Assembly: GCA_900771005.1 (NCBI GenBank)
Contig: CAAGMI010000171.1
Location: 1 to 18,118 of the forward strand
From: Rikenellaceae bacterium
Lineage (GTDB): Bacteria; Bacteroidota; Bacteroidia; Bacteroidales; UBA932
Length of the DNA stretch: 18,118 nucleotides
Reading direction: 5' to 3'
Shown here: piece by piece, positions 6,598 to 13,206 of the stretch
How positions within the stretch are numbered: the stretch's first letter is position 1
Layout: each line of letters starts with the position of its first letter
Translations under genes and position numbers: made by a program
Notes under the pieces: model-generated
Seen by the model: only the letters and a program-made list of their open reading frames with translations
Database searches by the model: none
What the model was told of the DNA's origin: nothing

Positions 6598-7059
6598 CTA
6601 CTTGGTGGAGATCATAATGACCGCCTCTGTATTTGTATTTGCGTATTTCACGAAGTCGGGATCATCCTTTGACTTGATGATACTGATAGACTCGATATTG
6701 GAAGTTGACGTTGACATGAATTTCTCCGACGACGTGACTTTACCGTCAATGACATAAACAACTTCGTGGCCTTCCACGCCGCGCAGTTTGATTGTGTCGT
6801 CAACAGGCCCTTTGTCAAATGTTGCAGACGAGATGACCTTGACGCCGGTGGGGGTCTGTTCATTAAAGTCGGTTGTAAAGACAACGTGAACATCGTCATT
6901 CACAGTGTAAGAGGTAATGGTCTTGCCTGCCAGTTGAGATCCGTTGAAGTTCTCCACCCTCTTACCGTCAATGATGTAGGTAGCTTTCACTTCCTGGGCT
7001 GAAAGACTGATTACGGAAAGGAGTACCGCAATGATTGTTGTTGCAATGATTCTTTTCAT
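6598..7059 (-). CDS. Small secreted protein with two TonB-plug-like half repeats
   Basis: This 153-aa protein has a type I signal peptide (MKRIIATTIIAVLLSVISLSAQ). The mature part shows two related units: ATYIIDGKRVENFNG near residue 26 and VVYVIDGKVTSSEKF near residue 98. The second continues into NIESISIIKSKDD and ends TEAVIMISTK. The pattern IDGK - IESI.I.K - VI.I.TK is the signature of the N-terminal plug of SusC/TonB-dependent receptors, here without a barrel. It is the last gene of the second sigma operon, 21 nt after the anti-sigma gene. It may be a periplasmic signalling or assembly partner; this is inference. The family likeness is fair, the function unknown. Confidence 0.8.
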   Translation of the reverse strand: MKRIIATTIIAVLLSVISLSAQEVKATYIIDGKRVENFNGSQLAGKTITSYTVNDDVHVVFTTDFNEQTPTGVKVISSATFDKGPVDDTIKLRGVEGHEVVYVIDGKVTSSEKFMSTSTSNIESISIIKSKDDPDFVKYANTNTEAVIMISTK

Positions 7060-7080
7060 CTTGATTGTGTTTTGATTATT

Positions 7081-7482
7081 TTATTTCGAATTCTGCGCAG
7101 CCATTTCAATTGTAGAGCCGTCAGCTCCTCGTTTCATCAGGTAGGACTTCTTGATACCGTTCTTGAATTCGGCAGTCACCGTTATACCATTCTTGCCGGG
7201 CTTGGCATTGATGCTGTTGATTTCGTCAATATTGCTCTCAGTCAACACGCTGATGGCCTCTATAAGTTCAACCGTTGTTATGTCGTTGCCTGGATGTTGC
7301 GAATTGAATGGTTTGACAATCATTCCAAGAGTGCAGAGAATCACAACGGTTGCCGCACATGAGACGGTCCAGCGCACCCTTTGCTTTCTCCTGAACCCTG
7401 CGATATATGAATCGAACTCGCTTGCCGATGATTCAGAGAGATATGCCTTCTCCAATTCCTGTATTGTCATTTTATTTGCCAT
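7081..7482 (-). CDS. Single-pass membrane protein, probable anti-sigma factor
   Basis: This 133-aa protein has a cytoplasmic N-terminal part of about 36 residues (MTIQELEKAYLSESSASEF and a basic stretch), one membrane segment at about residues 37-58, and a periplasmic C-terminal domain of about 75 residues. Its ATG lies inside the end of the upstream ECF sigma gene (11-nt overlap). A second ATG at 7470, just after the sigma stop, is an alternative start. No named anti-sigma domain is recognised; the call rests on the topology, the short cytoplasmic region and the coupling to the sigma gene. Confidence 0.7.
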   Translation of the reverse strand: MANKMTIQELEKAYLSESSASEFDSYIAGFRRKQRVRWTVSCAATVVILCTLGMIVKPFNSQHPGNDITTVELIEAISVLTESNIDEINSINAKPGKNGITVTAEFKNGIKKSYLMKRGADGSTIEMAAQNSK

Positions 7483-7981
7483 AACCCATTCGTTTTAACT
7501 GTTCCACCATTTTCTTCTTTGCCTTCGACAGTGCGACCTTGACGCTCGCCCTGGTGCCACCCGTTTCCTGCACCATCTCGTCAAGAGACATTCCCTGCTC
7601 AGTTTTCATCAGCATATATAGCCGCTCTGTCCTCGTAAGCGTATCATAGAGCCTTTGCTTAATAATCTGCTCATCCGCCATCTCAACGAACCTGGAAGCA
7701 CATTCTCCGCCAAGGAAGTTATCACCGGATATAGGCTCTGTCTCAAGTTTCTTTTTCCGGTAACGGGAGATACAGATATTCTTCGTGATGAGCACCAGCA
7801 GAGCTTTCGGATTGGGCATCGGGTAATTCCTCTCCGCAAGTTCCCAGAAAGCAACCAGCGCCTCCTGGACCACATCCTCGGCATCAAGATCGATCGAAGC
7901 TGATCTGCAGAACTGTCTTGCAAGCCCCATCAGATTCCCCTTGATCGAAATGTAGATATGTTCAAACTCCTGCTGTGTCAT
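7472..7981 (-). CDS. ECF-family RNA polymerase sigma factor (second cassette)
   Basis: This is a 169-aa sigma-70 factor with only regions 2 and 4. Region 2 includes DAEDVVQEALVAFWE (2.2) and NPKALLVLITKNICISRYR (2.3-2.4). Region 4 is LTRTERLYMLM then GMSLDEMVQETGGTRASVKV, the -35-binding helix-turn-helix. I chose ATG 7981 (MTQQEFEHIY); the 16 residues before it would need a TTG start and do not look like sigma sequence. It overlaps the downstream anti-sigma gene by 11 nt. It should direct RNA polymerase to a small regulon when its partner releases it. No consensus promoter was found in the 132 nt upstream. Confidence 0.9.
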   Translation of the reverse strand: MTQQEFEHIYISIKGNLMGLARQFCRSASIDLDAEDVVQEALVAFWELAERNYPMPNPKALLVLITKNICISRYRKKKLETEPISGDNFLGGECASRFVEMADEQIIKQRLYDTLTRTERLYMLMKTEQGMSLDEMVQETGGTRASVKVALSKAKKKMVEQLKRMGYGK

Positions 7982-8113
7982 TTCTTTGTCTCCATATATA
8001 CAACGCAAATTTCGGCCCGGAGTAACCAAAAATCTTCACAATTTAAACCCAAAGAAGAATACCGGTTATGGATTTTCTCCAGAATCGGGATAGAAAGCAG
8101 TATAAATGAACTT

Positions 8114-9298
8114 TTACTTTCTGGTTGGCACAGTAATCCTCAATCCTGTTGAAACCGAGAACATAAACGGATGGGCGGATTTGTAGGTGTCAAGAACCCT
8201 GTTGTTTGACGGTATATTCCAAGATAATGTAGGATCAAGGAAGATTCCGAGATTGTCGGTAATGTTGAACTGAACGCCACCGGCCCCAATCAACGAGAAT
8301 CCCACGCCGTCCTTGCCAATCTTCTTTCCGGCATCGTATGCAGCAACACAGAAATCCGCAGAGGCTCCAGCTCCGATATATACGTTCAGCCATCTGTTTC
8401 GGGCAATCGTAAAATCCGCGCGGACGGGTATCCCTATGTAATGAGCATCCTGTTTATGACCGCCGGTGACAGAATATCCGATTGTTGACGAATACCAGGA
8501 GTAATCCACCCCTGTTGTCAGCGACCATCTTTCATTGAAAGGAACACGTAGCGACAGACCGACACACAATGGCATATTGTGAGTATTATTACCAGTCTTT
8601 TTGTCCGGCTGTGGATCTGAATAAGATATTGTTCCTTCTGTCGTGGATGATTGAGGTGCTGCTGGTGCAACATTGTTGCTGAGCATTGATGGAAGCAGGC
8701 TGGCGAGCGCAATTGCACCGGAACCGCCAAGAACACCGGCAGCTGCAGGCCCAACCTTTATGCTTACGGCTTTCTTGTTTTCACTGATTGTTGAATGAGC
8801 AAATGGAGATGAGCCACCGTTATTTGACGAAGTTTCGGAAACAGTCTTACTGTCATAGTTGTTGGCTTCAGGAGTGGAAACTTCCACAGAAACTTCTTCC
8901 GCTATATTTTCACTTTCTGTATAATCCCGGTACTCTTCTTCTTTGACTGTCCGGCTATGATGTTGCTGAACTTTATGAGTGACAGCTGGGTTGGATTCAA
9001 CAGCATCAACATCGGTATTTTCTTCAACAGTGACCGGATCTACTGCCTGTGCGACCATTATGCCATTGTCGGTCACTTGAATTGACTCAATTTCCGGAGC
9101 AGGACGGAGAATGAAGAACAGGGCCAGACCTGCCGCTATGGCTGCCGGAACCATCCAGGCAAAGTAAGATGCTTTGCGTTTCTTTCCTGCGCCAGCCGCA
9201 TCGCCCAGCAGTGTTCTGAACTCGGCAAGGTCGCCCTCAGGAAGGCTGCTTTCGAAGCCATCCAGTCTGTCCTTGATTTTATCTTCCAGTTGTTTCAT
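8114..9298 (-). CDS. Dual-membrane-spanning anti-sigma factor (Dma-like): cytoplasmic domain, TM, linker, outer-membrane beta-barrel
   Basis: This 394-aa protein has an unusual layout. Residues 1-43 are a charged cytoplasmic segment (MKQLEDKIKDRLDGFESSLP). Residues about 45-65 are one inner-membrane helix (YFAWMVPAAIAAGLALFFIL). Residues 66-245 are a Ser/Thr/Glu/Asn-rich, probably disordered linker with an Ala/Gly-rich hydrophobic patch near 185-210. Residues about 245-394 alternate like an outer-membrane beta-barrel (VGLSLRVPFNERWSLTTGVD through MFSVSTGLRITVP). One chain would thus join cytoplasm, periplasm and outer membrane. From memory, proteins of this layout next to ECF21 sigma factors in Bacteroides thetaiotaomicron are called Dma/Das and affect outer-membrane vesiculation. 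The ATG follows the sigma stop by 1 nt. The cytoplasmic segment presumably binds that sigma factor. Confidence 0.85.
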   Translation of the reverse strand: MKQLEDKIKDRLDGFESSLPEGDLAEFRTLLGDAAGAGKKRKASYFAWMVPAAIAAGLALFFILRPAPEIESIQVTDNGIMVAQAVDPVTVEENTDVDAVESNPAVTHKVQQHHSRTVKEEEYRDYTESENIAEEVSVEVSTPEANNYDSKTVSETSSNNGGSSPFAHSTISENKKAVSIKVGPAAAGVLGGSGAIALASLLPSMLSNNVAPAAPQSSTTEGTISYSDPQPDKKTGNNTHNMPLCVGLSLRVPFNERWSLTTGVDYSWYSSTIGYSVTGGHKQDAHYIGIPVRADFTIARNRWLNVYIGAGASADFCVAAYDAGKKIGKDGVGFSLIGAGGVQFNITDNLGIFLDPTLSWNIPSNNRVLDTYKSAHPFMFSVSTGLRITVPTRK

Positions 9299-9299
9299 T

Positions 9300-9857
9300 C
9301 TATTCCGAGTTCTTTATGTAATCGTTAATTCGTTTTCTGATTTGAGCCTTGGCTTTGACCAGCAAACTGGTTGACCCTCTTTCACTTATTCCGAGCATCC
9401 CTGCAATCTCCTTGTGGGAATATCCGTCTATGCAGAACATATTGAAAATTACTCTCTGCGTGTCAGGTAGACTTGAAATGATTTCCAACAGCTTTTCCTG
9501 CGGTATTCCGGTTAATTCTTCATCGGTTGGCTCCGGGATGGCCCCTGATGATGAACCGGCCAATCTCACAAAGCGGAATTTATATCTGCTGATGTTTGCA
9601 AGAGCCGCGTTGATGGCTATTCTGCTGATCCAGGCATATAGAGAACCTCTTCCTTTGTATGTGAATGAAGAAATCTTATCAAGTGCCTTGAGCATTGAAT
9701 CGTGTACCAGGTCCTGGGCTTCATCCCGGCTGTCGGAGTATCGGAGACAGAGCGAATAGAGCCTTGCTGCATACCTTGTATACAGTTCCTCCTGCGCACG
9801 CCTGTTATTCTCTGAGCAAAGCTTGGCCAGACTCTGCTCGTCCAATTCTTGATACAC
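9300..9857 (-). CDS. ECF-family RNA polymerase sigma factor paired with the Dma-like anti-sigma
   Basis: This 185-aa sigma factor has region 2 (DSRDEAQDLVHDSMLKALDK, then GSLYAWISRIAINAALANIS) and region 4 (LPDTQRVIFNMFCIDGYSH, then KEIAGMLGISERGSTSLLVK). The start is GTG at 9857: an in-frame TGA lies three codons upstream and the next Met is past residue 50. It begins 14 nt after the serpin stop and ends 1 nt before the anti-sigma ATG, so serpin, sigma and anti-sigma read as one operon. By analogy with the Das/Dma pairs it would respond to outer-membrane or surface conditions. Confidence 0.9.
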   Translation of the reverse strand: MYQELDEQSLAKLCSENNRRAQEELYTRYAARLYSLCLRYSDSRDEAQDLVHDSMLKALDKISSFTYKGRGSLYAWISRIAINAALANISRYKFRFVRLAGSSSGAIPEPTDEELTGIPQEKLLEIISSLPDTQRVIFNMFCIDGYSHKEIAGMLGISERGSTSLLVKAKAQIRKRINDYIKNSE

Positions 9858-9871
9858 TCTATGCTTTCACA

Positions 9872-11116
9872 TCAATTTGTCTTTTGACCGATGAATAGGA
9901 TTGAGCCGGTGCTGCTTTCGCTGATGAAGAAGAAGAAAGGCCTGTCGGCTATGAAGTCCACAGTGCCTGTAACTGGGGGCGCTGCAGCGATTCCCATACC
10001 TACATAGGTGACAGCTGCTGCCTCCGTACCTTTTGTATTTACATCAATGAAAGTCTTGTGCTTGACTGTACGAATAAAGATTTCGCCCAAAGGAACGTCA
10101 GCCATCTTTCTGAAATCGGCTTTCGAGGCATCAAAGGCATCCTCCATACCCAGGCTGACCAGCACATCGCCGAGTTCATCAATTGAATACTCATATTTGA
10201 ACTGCGGCATTTTCAGATTGACAGGATGTGTGCGTGCCATTGCCGACAACTTGATGAATCTGTCCGCATCCAGGCTCTTCGCAGCATCAGCGAACTTCAT
10301 GTCTACAGGAGGAAGGATTACACTCATACGGAATGCACCGTTGCCATAAGGCAGATTGACCATTGACCAGCCGTCGTCAGAGGCATAGGAAAAATTGCTG
10401 CTGGCACTCATCATCTCAACCTTGGTCTTTGATTCGTCTATTGTTCTGAAATCCTCCTCGTTTGTCTTATCGTTGAACTTGAATCCACCCCACTTGCCAT
10501 TGAAATAGAGCGCATTGACAAGAGCCATTACAGTCTCCGGCGGGATTGACTTTACAATCTCCGTTATTTTACCGTGAGTGTTGTCCGAGCACCATTTGTT
10601 GACCTGGTTGACGACTGTCGGATCCATGAAATCCACCGTCCTTTTTTCTGAAACGAAATTGTCTTTAACCATAGAAACGAATTCCTCCTTGACATTCAGA
10701 TACTTTGAAACCCAAATTGAGTTCGCAATCTCGAACGTAGACTTCTTGTCTATTCCCTTGAGTGCTTCGACCATCTTTTTATAGTACCCGGCCACTTCTT
10801 CAGAACTGTAGCCAGTGAATCCGAGCACCGATGTCATCTGCTTCTCTGTCTCTCCGTCAGCGCCACATGCGGTCATAGAAAGAGCGAGCGAGAGGCTTAG
10901 AGGGGAAATAAGCATAGGTTTCTCTTCATATAGGGAGTGGTAAACATTAAAGCCGAATTCATTCGCTTTGGCTGCTATACCGCTTTCAGCCTTTGTCAGC
11001 ATCAGGGGAATATATTCATTGTCTGTATTTGAATCTTCTGTATTCAGTTTCTCGCAGGCCACCATAGTTGTGAGTCCAAGAGCCAGGATTGCAATTGAAG
11101 TCAATATTTTATGCAT
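9872..11116 (-). CDS. Serpin-family protease inhibitor, lipoprotein
   Basis: This 414-aa protein has a lipoprotein signal (LGLTTMVAC, Cys at about residue 21), so it is anchored to a membrane, likely the outer one. The rest is a full serpin fold: NEFGFNVYHSL, LISPLSLSLALSMTACGADGE, ALVNALYFNGKW, the shutter/breach segments, and the C-terminal DRPFFFFISESSTGSILFIG. The hinge GTEAAAVT near residue 363 is of the inhibitory type, with small residues at P12-P9. The reactive loop is about five residues longer than that of alpha-1-antitrypsin. By hinge counting the scissile bond lies in the Gly/Ile/Ala-rich stretch GMGIAAAPP, which would suit elastase-like proteases. Bacterial serpins such as miropin of Tannerella protect against host or competitor proteases. 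It heads the sigma/anti-sigma operon. Confidence 0.93.
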   Translation of the reverse strand: MHKILTSIAILALGLTTMVACEKLNTEDSNTDNEYIPLMLTKAESGIAAKANEFGFNVYHSLYEEKPMLISPLSLSLALSMTACGADGETEKQMTSVLGFTGYSSEEVAGYYKKMVEALKGIDKKSTFEIANSIWVSKYLNVKEEFVSMVKDNFVSEKRTVDFMDPTVVNQVNKWCSDNTHGKITEIVKSIPPETVMALVNALYFNGKWGGFKFNDKTNEEDFRTIDESKTKVEMMSASSNFSYASDDGWSMVNLPYGNGAFRMSVILPPVDMKFADAAKSLDADRFIKLSAMARTHPVNLKMPQFKYEYSIDELGDVLVSLGMEDAFDASKADFRKMADVPLGEIFIRTVKHKTFIDVNTKGTEAAAVTYVGMGIAAAPPVTGTVDFIADRPFFFFISESSTGSILFIGQKTN

Positions 11117-11156
11117 GATATCGTGTTTTGTTTTCTATTATTGGAAAGTTGTATTG

Positions 11157-11164
11157 CAAAGTTA
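11157..11164 (-). promoter_or_regulatory. Putative -7 promoter element of the serpin operon
   Basis: TAACTTTG on the minus strand (plus CAAAGTTA) fits TAnnTTTG and lies 41 nt ahead of the serpin ATG, in the 53-nt gap after the lipocalin gene. No good -33 TTTG is present, which could point to an alternative sigma factor or to a weak promoter. Confidence 0.4.
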
Positions 11165-11169
11165 TGTAT

Positions 11170-11598
11170 TTACTTCGTTCTCGTAAAATGTTTGAAATCC
11201 GAACCGACAGTCCCTTTGGCAAATGAGGTTCCCACCCTTTGCCATTCCATCTCCGTTTCAGTCAACTTTGTGATGTTGTATTGTTCCTCTTGATTATTTA
11301 TACCTTCACCCTCTACCGACTCATACGGACCGAGGATAATCTTTCCGTTTTCCACAGAGAAAGAACGTGAATAGTCATTCGTGCCTGCAAATACGTCATA
11401 AACATGAATGTCGGCAGTATTATTGGTGTTGAATGTCCAATCGGGGAATCCATCAGGGGCATAATACGGATATCCTTCATACGATTCAGCCCATGTGCCG
11501 ATGATATTGCCCTGCGTGACTAACATTTTTGAACAGGATACAGAAAGCAGGCATACGCCTGCCAAGAATAATAATGATAGAGTTCTTATAAACTTCAT
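11170..11598 (-). CDS. Lipocalin-like lipoprotein
   Basis: This 142-aa protein has a clear lipoprotein signal, LAGVCLLSVSC, with Cys at about residue 22. The mature part begins NIIGTWAESYEGY and continues as short beta strands (FPDWTFNTNNTADIHVYD, KIILGPYESV, YNITKLTETEMEWQRV). This is the usual pattern of the small Bacteroidota lipocalin-like domains, a GTW motif then a single strand-rich barrel. Such proteins are surface or periplasmic and have no assigned enzyme activity. It lies upstream of the serpin in the same direction, but a 53-nt gap with a separate promoter element suggests it may be partly independent. Ligand and role are unknown. Confidence 0.8.
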   Translation of the reverse strand: MKFIRTLSLLFLAGVCLLSVSCSKMLVTQGNIIGTWAESYEGYPYYAPDGFPDWTFNTNNTADIHVYDVFAGTNDYSRSFSVENGKIILGPYESVEGEGINNQEEQYNITKLTETEMEWQRVGTSFAKGTVGSDFKHFTRTK

Positions 11599-11638
11599 GA
11601 CTTCATAGAATTGTTATTTCTGCCCTATAAATACAGAA

Positions 11639-11669
11639 CAATGCTAAATGCGTCAAAGAAATCAGCAAA
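11639..11669 (-). promoter_or_regulatory. Promoter of the lipocalin-like gene
   Basis: On the minus strand a TTTG (plus CAAA 11666-11669), about 19 nt, then TAGCATTG (plus 11639-11646) match the Bacteroidales consensus with one mismatch. The start site would be near 11632, about 35 nt ahead of the ATG. Confidence 0.55.
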
Positions 11670-11754
11670 AATTATATCACAATGATTGTCATAAGCGGAA
11701 CACAATATAAGACAAAGCGGTCAAGCCCTTCTTCCTTCGCTGACACTCCAAAAG

Positions 11755-11868
11755 AAAGGCTTGGTTCCAGCCGCTCCGGCACGTCGCGCCTGCGCGACTT
11801 CCACTCCATCAAGTTCCGCCCGGCAGACATTCCCGTCTGGCTTATCGCCAGCCGTGAAAGACTGCTTC
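11755..11868. other. GC-rich block with nested inverted repeats, ahead of repeat copy B
   Basis: This stretch is visibly richer in G+C than its neighbours. It holds GTCGCGC/GCGCGAC (11783-11798, 2-bp centre), CAGAC/GTCTG (11824-11839, 6-nt loop) and CTGGC/GCCAG (11837-11851, 5-nt loop); the last two overlap and exclude each other. It is open on several frames of both strands because stop codons are rare at this composition, and none of those frames has a convincing protein signature. It may be a relic, a structured RNA or part of a larger repeat. Confidence 0.4.
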
Positions 11869-11961
11869 GGGCTCCACGGCCACTCCGCCTTCGGCTCCGT
11901 TGCCAAGCAGGCAATCGTGGACCTGCACGTGGAAGGGATTACGGAGTATCTGGCCGAATGA
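11854..11961 (+). CDS. Tiny ORF (35 aa) in repeat copy B
   Basis: A possible GTG start at 11854 gives VKDCFGLHGHSAFGSVAKQ, then AIVDLHVEGITEYLAE, ending at TGA 11959-11961. It matches the 38-aa ORF at 6416 almost throughout, with changes at four codons. The frame is open further upstream into the GC-rich block, so this may equally be the tail of a decayed longer gene. No promoter or start signal supports translation. Confidence 0.25.
   Translation: MKDCFGLHGHSAFGSVAKQAIVDLHVEGITEYLAE
11869..11956. repeat. 88-bp direct repeat, copy B
   Basis: This is the second copy of the repeat at 6428-6515: same orientation, five mismatches in 88 bp, the last 55 bp identical. It lies at the upstream edge of the signalling block and directly ahead of the promoter of the small lipoprotein gene. 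Confidence 0.85.
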
Positions 11962-11965
11962 ATTC

Positions 11966-11993
11966 TTGAATCAAGTATTTTTTCGTAATTTTG
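11966..11993 (+). promoter_or_regulatory. Promoter of the small lipoprotein gene
   Basis: TTG (11966-11968), a 17-nt spacer and TAATTTTG (11986-11993) match TTG - TAnnTTTG. The start site near 12000 leaves a leader of only about 8 nt before ATG 12008. The promoter begins 4 nt after the stop of the repeat-copy-B ORF. Confidence 0.5.
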
Positions 11994-12007
11994 CTCAAAC
12001 GAACATC

Positions 12008-12409
12008 ATGAAACTTATTCTCATCATAATCGGCCTTATCCTGTCCTGCAATTTGAGCGACAGGGCGTCCATTGATGAGAAAGTCCGTGACATTGTGCAA
12101 GGCTCCGTTATCGGGGCTGACAAGCAGGATACAGGCACACGTGATTATGACTGCAAATCGTTCGGCATTCTCCCTACCCGCACCGCAGGGTATTCCGGTG
12201 AGAACAACAGCGTCACACCTTCCGTCAGATCTACAAACTCCGGTCGCAGGATTCAGCCTTCCGGCAAAGCTCCTTTCCGCGTCATCAAGGACGGAAAAGT
12301 AATCGACAGACACAATTTCTATACATTCCAGACGGACTTGAAACAGTTTTCGTCCGGAATACATTCCTCTTTCCGATACATCTATTCTCTCTGTCAGCTG
12401 CTGATTTAG
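12008..12409 (+). CDS. Small lipoprotein, unrecognised family
   Basis: This 133-aa protein starts MKLILIIIGLILSCNLSD, a short lipoprotein signal with Cys at residue 14. I chose ATG 12008 because the frame upstream is only read-through of the repeat, and a promoter lies just before it. The mature protein is polar, rich in Ser/Thr/Arg/Gly and probably poorly structured in the middle. The C-terminus (FRVIKDGKVIDRHNFYTF and SFRYIYSLCQLLI) is more conserved-looking and hydrophobic. I do not recognise a named family. Its TAG abuts the start of the exchanger fragment, so a deletion may have joined the two; the lipoprotein itself looks complete. Confidence 0.55.
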   Translation: MKLILIIIGLILSCNLSDRASIDEKVRDIVQGSVIGADKQDTGTRDYDCKSFGILPTRTAGYSGENNSVTPSVRSTNSGRRIQPSGKAPFRVIKDGKVIDRHNFYTFQTDLKQFSSGIHSSFRYIYSLCQLLI

Positions 12410-12710
12410 CCTATCCCCGTAGTTACCGCCGGACTTGCCGGGCTCATTTTCGGAGGTGAACTGTTCGTGGATTCCGCCACAGGCCTCGCAAGAAGCCTCG
12501 GCGTCAGCGACAAGTTTATTGCAATAACCATTCTTGCAGGAGGTACTTCCTTCCCTGAACTTGCCACCTGCATCGTGGCGGCAGCCAAGCACAAGAATCA
12601 GCTCGCTTTGGGCATATACCAGCAGAAAATGCCGCATAGACCGCTGGGAAGGAGCCATTATGCTGCTCGCCTTCGCAGCCTATTACTACTTTCTTATTGT
12701 GAAACTATAA
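12410..12710 (+). pseudogene. Na+/Ca2+ exchanger (CaCA family) pseudogene: 5' part missing, internal deletion
   Basis: Directly after a TAG the frame reads GLAGLIFGGELFVDSATGLA, then SLGVSDKFIAITILAGGTSFPELATCIVAA, here split as SLGVSDKFIAI and TILAGGTSFPELATCIVAA. This is the second alpha-repeat of CaCA exchangers with its G-TS-PE core. The match stops after ALGI. About 40 nt on, in another frame, CRIDRWEGAIMLLAFAAYY is the usual C-terminal helix of the family, ending in FLIVKL and TAA 12708-12710. The N-terminal half and the segment after the GTSFPE repeat are gone, and the two remaining pieces are out of frame, so it cannot make a working exchanger. Confidence 0.8.
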
Positions 12711-12712
12711 TT

Positions 12713-13177
12713 ATGACAAGAAACATAAACATGGATACAATAACAGCAAAACACGTATATAAATTCTCAGACATAGCGATATCCGGCGGAATCATCATCG
12801 CCGGAATACTGCTTTCACTCCTCGTTCCGCCCGCACTCGGACTTGGAATATGCACCATACTGACAGGATTGTGCGTATTCCCGTTCCTGAAGACCGGCTA
12901 CAGAATCCCCGGACAGAAGGAAATGTTCTCTCACAAGGACTATCTTCTTCCCCAGGAGTGCAAGTCTGACATTGCCGCATACATAGAAGGCAAGTCAGAA
13001 ACACTTGATATCGATCCTTTCAAGAAGGGAGGCCTTCTGCTTGAGCAGTATTATCTCAAGAACGGTTCAAGGCATTTCGTACAGTTGTTCGACTATACCA
13101 CCGGTATCTACTCGGCTCAATGCGAACTGACCGAAATCGACAGGGAAAAGCTCGAAGCAATTCTCAAATACCAATAA
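12713..13177 (+). CDS. Two-TM membrane protein, paralogue of the next gene
   Basis: This 154-aa protein starts at ATG 12713 (MTRNINMDTITAKH); the Met at 12731 is an alternative. The longer open frame upstream belongs to the exchanger pseudogene. Residues about 24-60 form two close membrane helices (ISGGIIIAGILLSLLV and LGLGICTILTGLCVFPFL). The remaining about 90 residues are a soluble domain with GGLLLEQYYLKNGSRHFVQ and TTGIYSAQCELTEID. The next protein has the same plan and aligns in the soluble part (GG-L....Y...-----Q..D...Y....L..-D..KL), so the pair arose by duplication. Family unrecognised. The antiporter downstream suggests an accessory role for the pair, which is inference. Confidence 0.75.
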   Translation: MTRNINMDTITAKHVYKFSDIAISGGIIIAGILLSLLVPPALGLGICTILTGLCVFPFLKTGYRIPGQKEMFSHKDYLLPQECKSDIAAYIEGKSETLDIDPFKKGGLLLEQYYLKNGSRHFVQLFDYTTGIYSAQCELTEIDREKLEAILKYQ

Positions 13178-13206
13178 CAAACATCAATCTATAAAACTTC
13201 AATACA

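Noticed and set aside
7982..8029. N-terminal extension of the second sigma factor
   Set aside because: It needs a TTG start and adds 16 residues that do not resemble sigma factors; ATG 7981 gives a normal N-terminus.
11900..12007. Longer N-terminus for the small lipoprotein
   Set aside because: The extension reads the repeat out of its open frame and would bury the lipoprotein signal peptide; a promoter lies at 11966-11993.
11939..12658. A 239-aa open frame on the minus strand
   Set aside because: It lies opposite the small lipoprotein and the exchanger pseudogene, whose motifs are clear on the plus strand; its own translation has no recognisable pattern.
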